Source: CAYOKT01 sp964404605
GTDB lineage: Bacteria > Electryoneota > Electryoneia > Electryoneales > Electryoneaceae
NCBI GenBank assembly: GCA_964404605.1
Contig: CAYOKT010000117.1
Location: 1 to 7,048, forward strand
Direction: 5' to 3'
Length of the DNA stretch: 7,048 nt
In this document: one piece after another, positions 6,835-7,048 of the stretch
Position numbering within the stretch: position 1 is the first letter of the stretch
Layout: every line of letters begins with the position of its first letter
Program-made: the position numbers and the translations under genes
The notes under the pieces: generated by a model
The model's database searches: none
What the model was told of the DNA's origin: nothing
The model's input: the letters and a program-made list of their open reading frames with translations, nothing else

Positions 6835-6945
6835 GTCACCCTGACCCGTCCCGAGGTCGGGACGAGGGAAGGGTCTCGAAACGCTATGCTTCCTCTGGAT
6901 CCGAACCGTTTCGTTTCGAGATCCTTCACTGACGTTCAGGATGAC
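6835..6945. repeat. Imperfect inverted-repeat intergenic element (about 110 bp)
   Basis: The inner arms GAAGGGTCTCGAAACG (6868-6883) and CGTTTCGAGATCCTTC (6912-6927) pair at 15 of 16 positions around a 28-bp centre. The outer arms GTCACCCTGA (6835-6844) and TCAGGATGAC (6936-6945) pair at nine of ten. The left side carries an extra hairpin, CGTCCCGA-GG-TCGGGACG (6847-6864). Read on the minus strand, the right arm translates in one frame as ILNVSEGSRNE, close to the 'HPERSEGSRNE' false-protein signature produced by a widespread intergenic repeat. There is no room for a transposase, so it is a non-coding repeat or MITE-like remnant. Confidence 0.65.
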
Positions 6946-7048
6946 GATCTTGTGCACCTGGCAGGGAACAGAGGCTCCCGCGGTCCCGCCTTCGCAACGC
7001 TACCAGCCTTCGCCTTTGGCTATGGCGTGGCGAGCGGCGTGGCTCGGC
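6946..7048. repeat. Gene-free right edge with short GC-rich direct repeats
   Basis: I see no supported gene in this stretch. GCCTTCGC occurs at 6988-6995 and 7006-7013 (18 bp apart), and GGCGTGGC at 7024-7031 and 7036-7043 (12 bp apart). The run at about 6988-7048 looks like part of another dispersed repeat cut by the window edge, but it cannot be delimited from one copy. Confidence 0.35.

Noticed and set aside
6397..6957. Minus-strand open frame of 186 codons starting in the right-hand repeat
   Set aside because: Its N-terminus is the translated intergenic repeat (VSEGSRNE type) and the rest is antisense to the conserved HAD motifs III and IV.

Overview
This is a GC-rich window (roughly two-thirds G+C by eye) from a bacterium. 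Two secreted or periplasmic helical-repeat proteins with Sec-type signal peptides suggest a Gram-negative-type cell envelope. The TPR-rich content and dispersed palindromic intergenic repeats are reminiscent of uncultured phyla such as Gemmatimonadota, Eisenbacteria, Krumholzibacteriota or Latescibacterota. That placement is a low-confidence guess, because no marker gene is present.

Layout: two divergently transcribed gene pairs flank an AT-richer control region at about 4715-5067. The leftward (minus-strand) pair is an 821-residue exported TPR/coiled-coil protein (2249-4714) followed by a second exported TPR protein (1-2249). The second runs off the left edge of the window without a stop. 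Stop and start codons overlap as TGATG, so the two are almost certainly an operon with coupled translation. Both end in acidic, low-complexity tails; the second tail is built on tandem EEQPA and EEQPxGG units. They look like partners in a cell-envelope assembly or scaffold complex, but the complex cannot be named from this window.

The rightward (plus-strand) pair is an extended-SDR (NAD-dependent epimerase/dehydratase-like) protein (5068-6021) and a HAD-superfamily hydrolase (6023-6766), separated by one base. The SDR keeps a perfect TGxxGxxG nucleotide-binding loop but appears to have lost the Ser/Tyr/Lys catalytic residues. The HAD protein keeps the nucleophile Asp, motif III Lys and motif IV GDSxxND. 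It has Gly at the usual second Asp of motif I and Ala at the usual Ser/Thr of motif II.

The divergent region carries a good candidate minus-strand promoter with a 17-bp palindrome over its -35 box, a weaker plus-strand -10 box, and a hairpin in the leader of the SDR gene. The right end (6767-7048) has no gene. It holds a perfect 18-bp palindrome, an imperfect inverted-repeat element of about 110 bp resembling dispersed intergenic repeats, and short GC-rich direct repeats.

I see no mobile-element gene, CRISPR array, tRNA or rRNA, and no clear evidence of a new defence or biosynthetic system. The most unusual items are the catalytically degenerate SDR/HAD pair and the palindromic repeats beside it.
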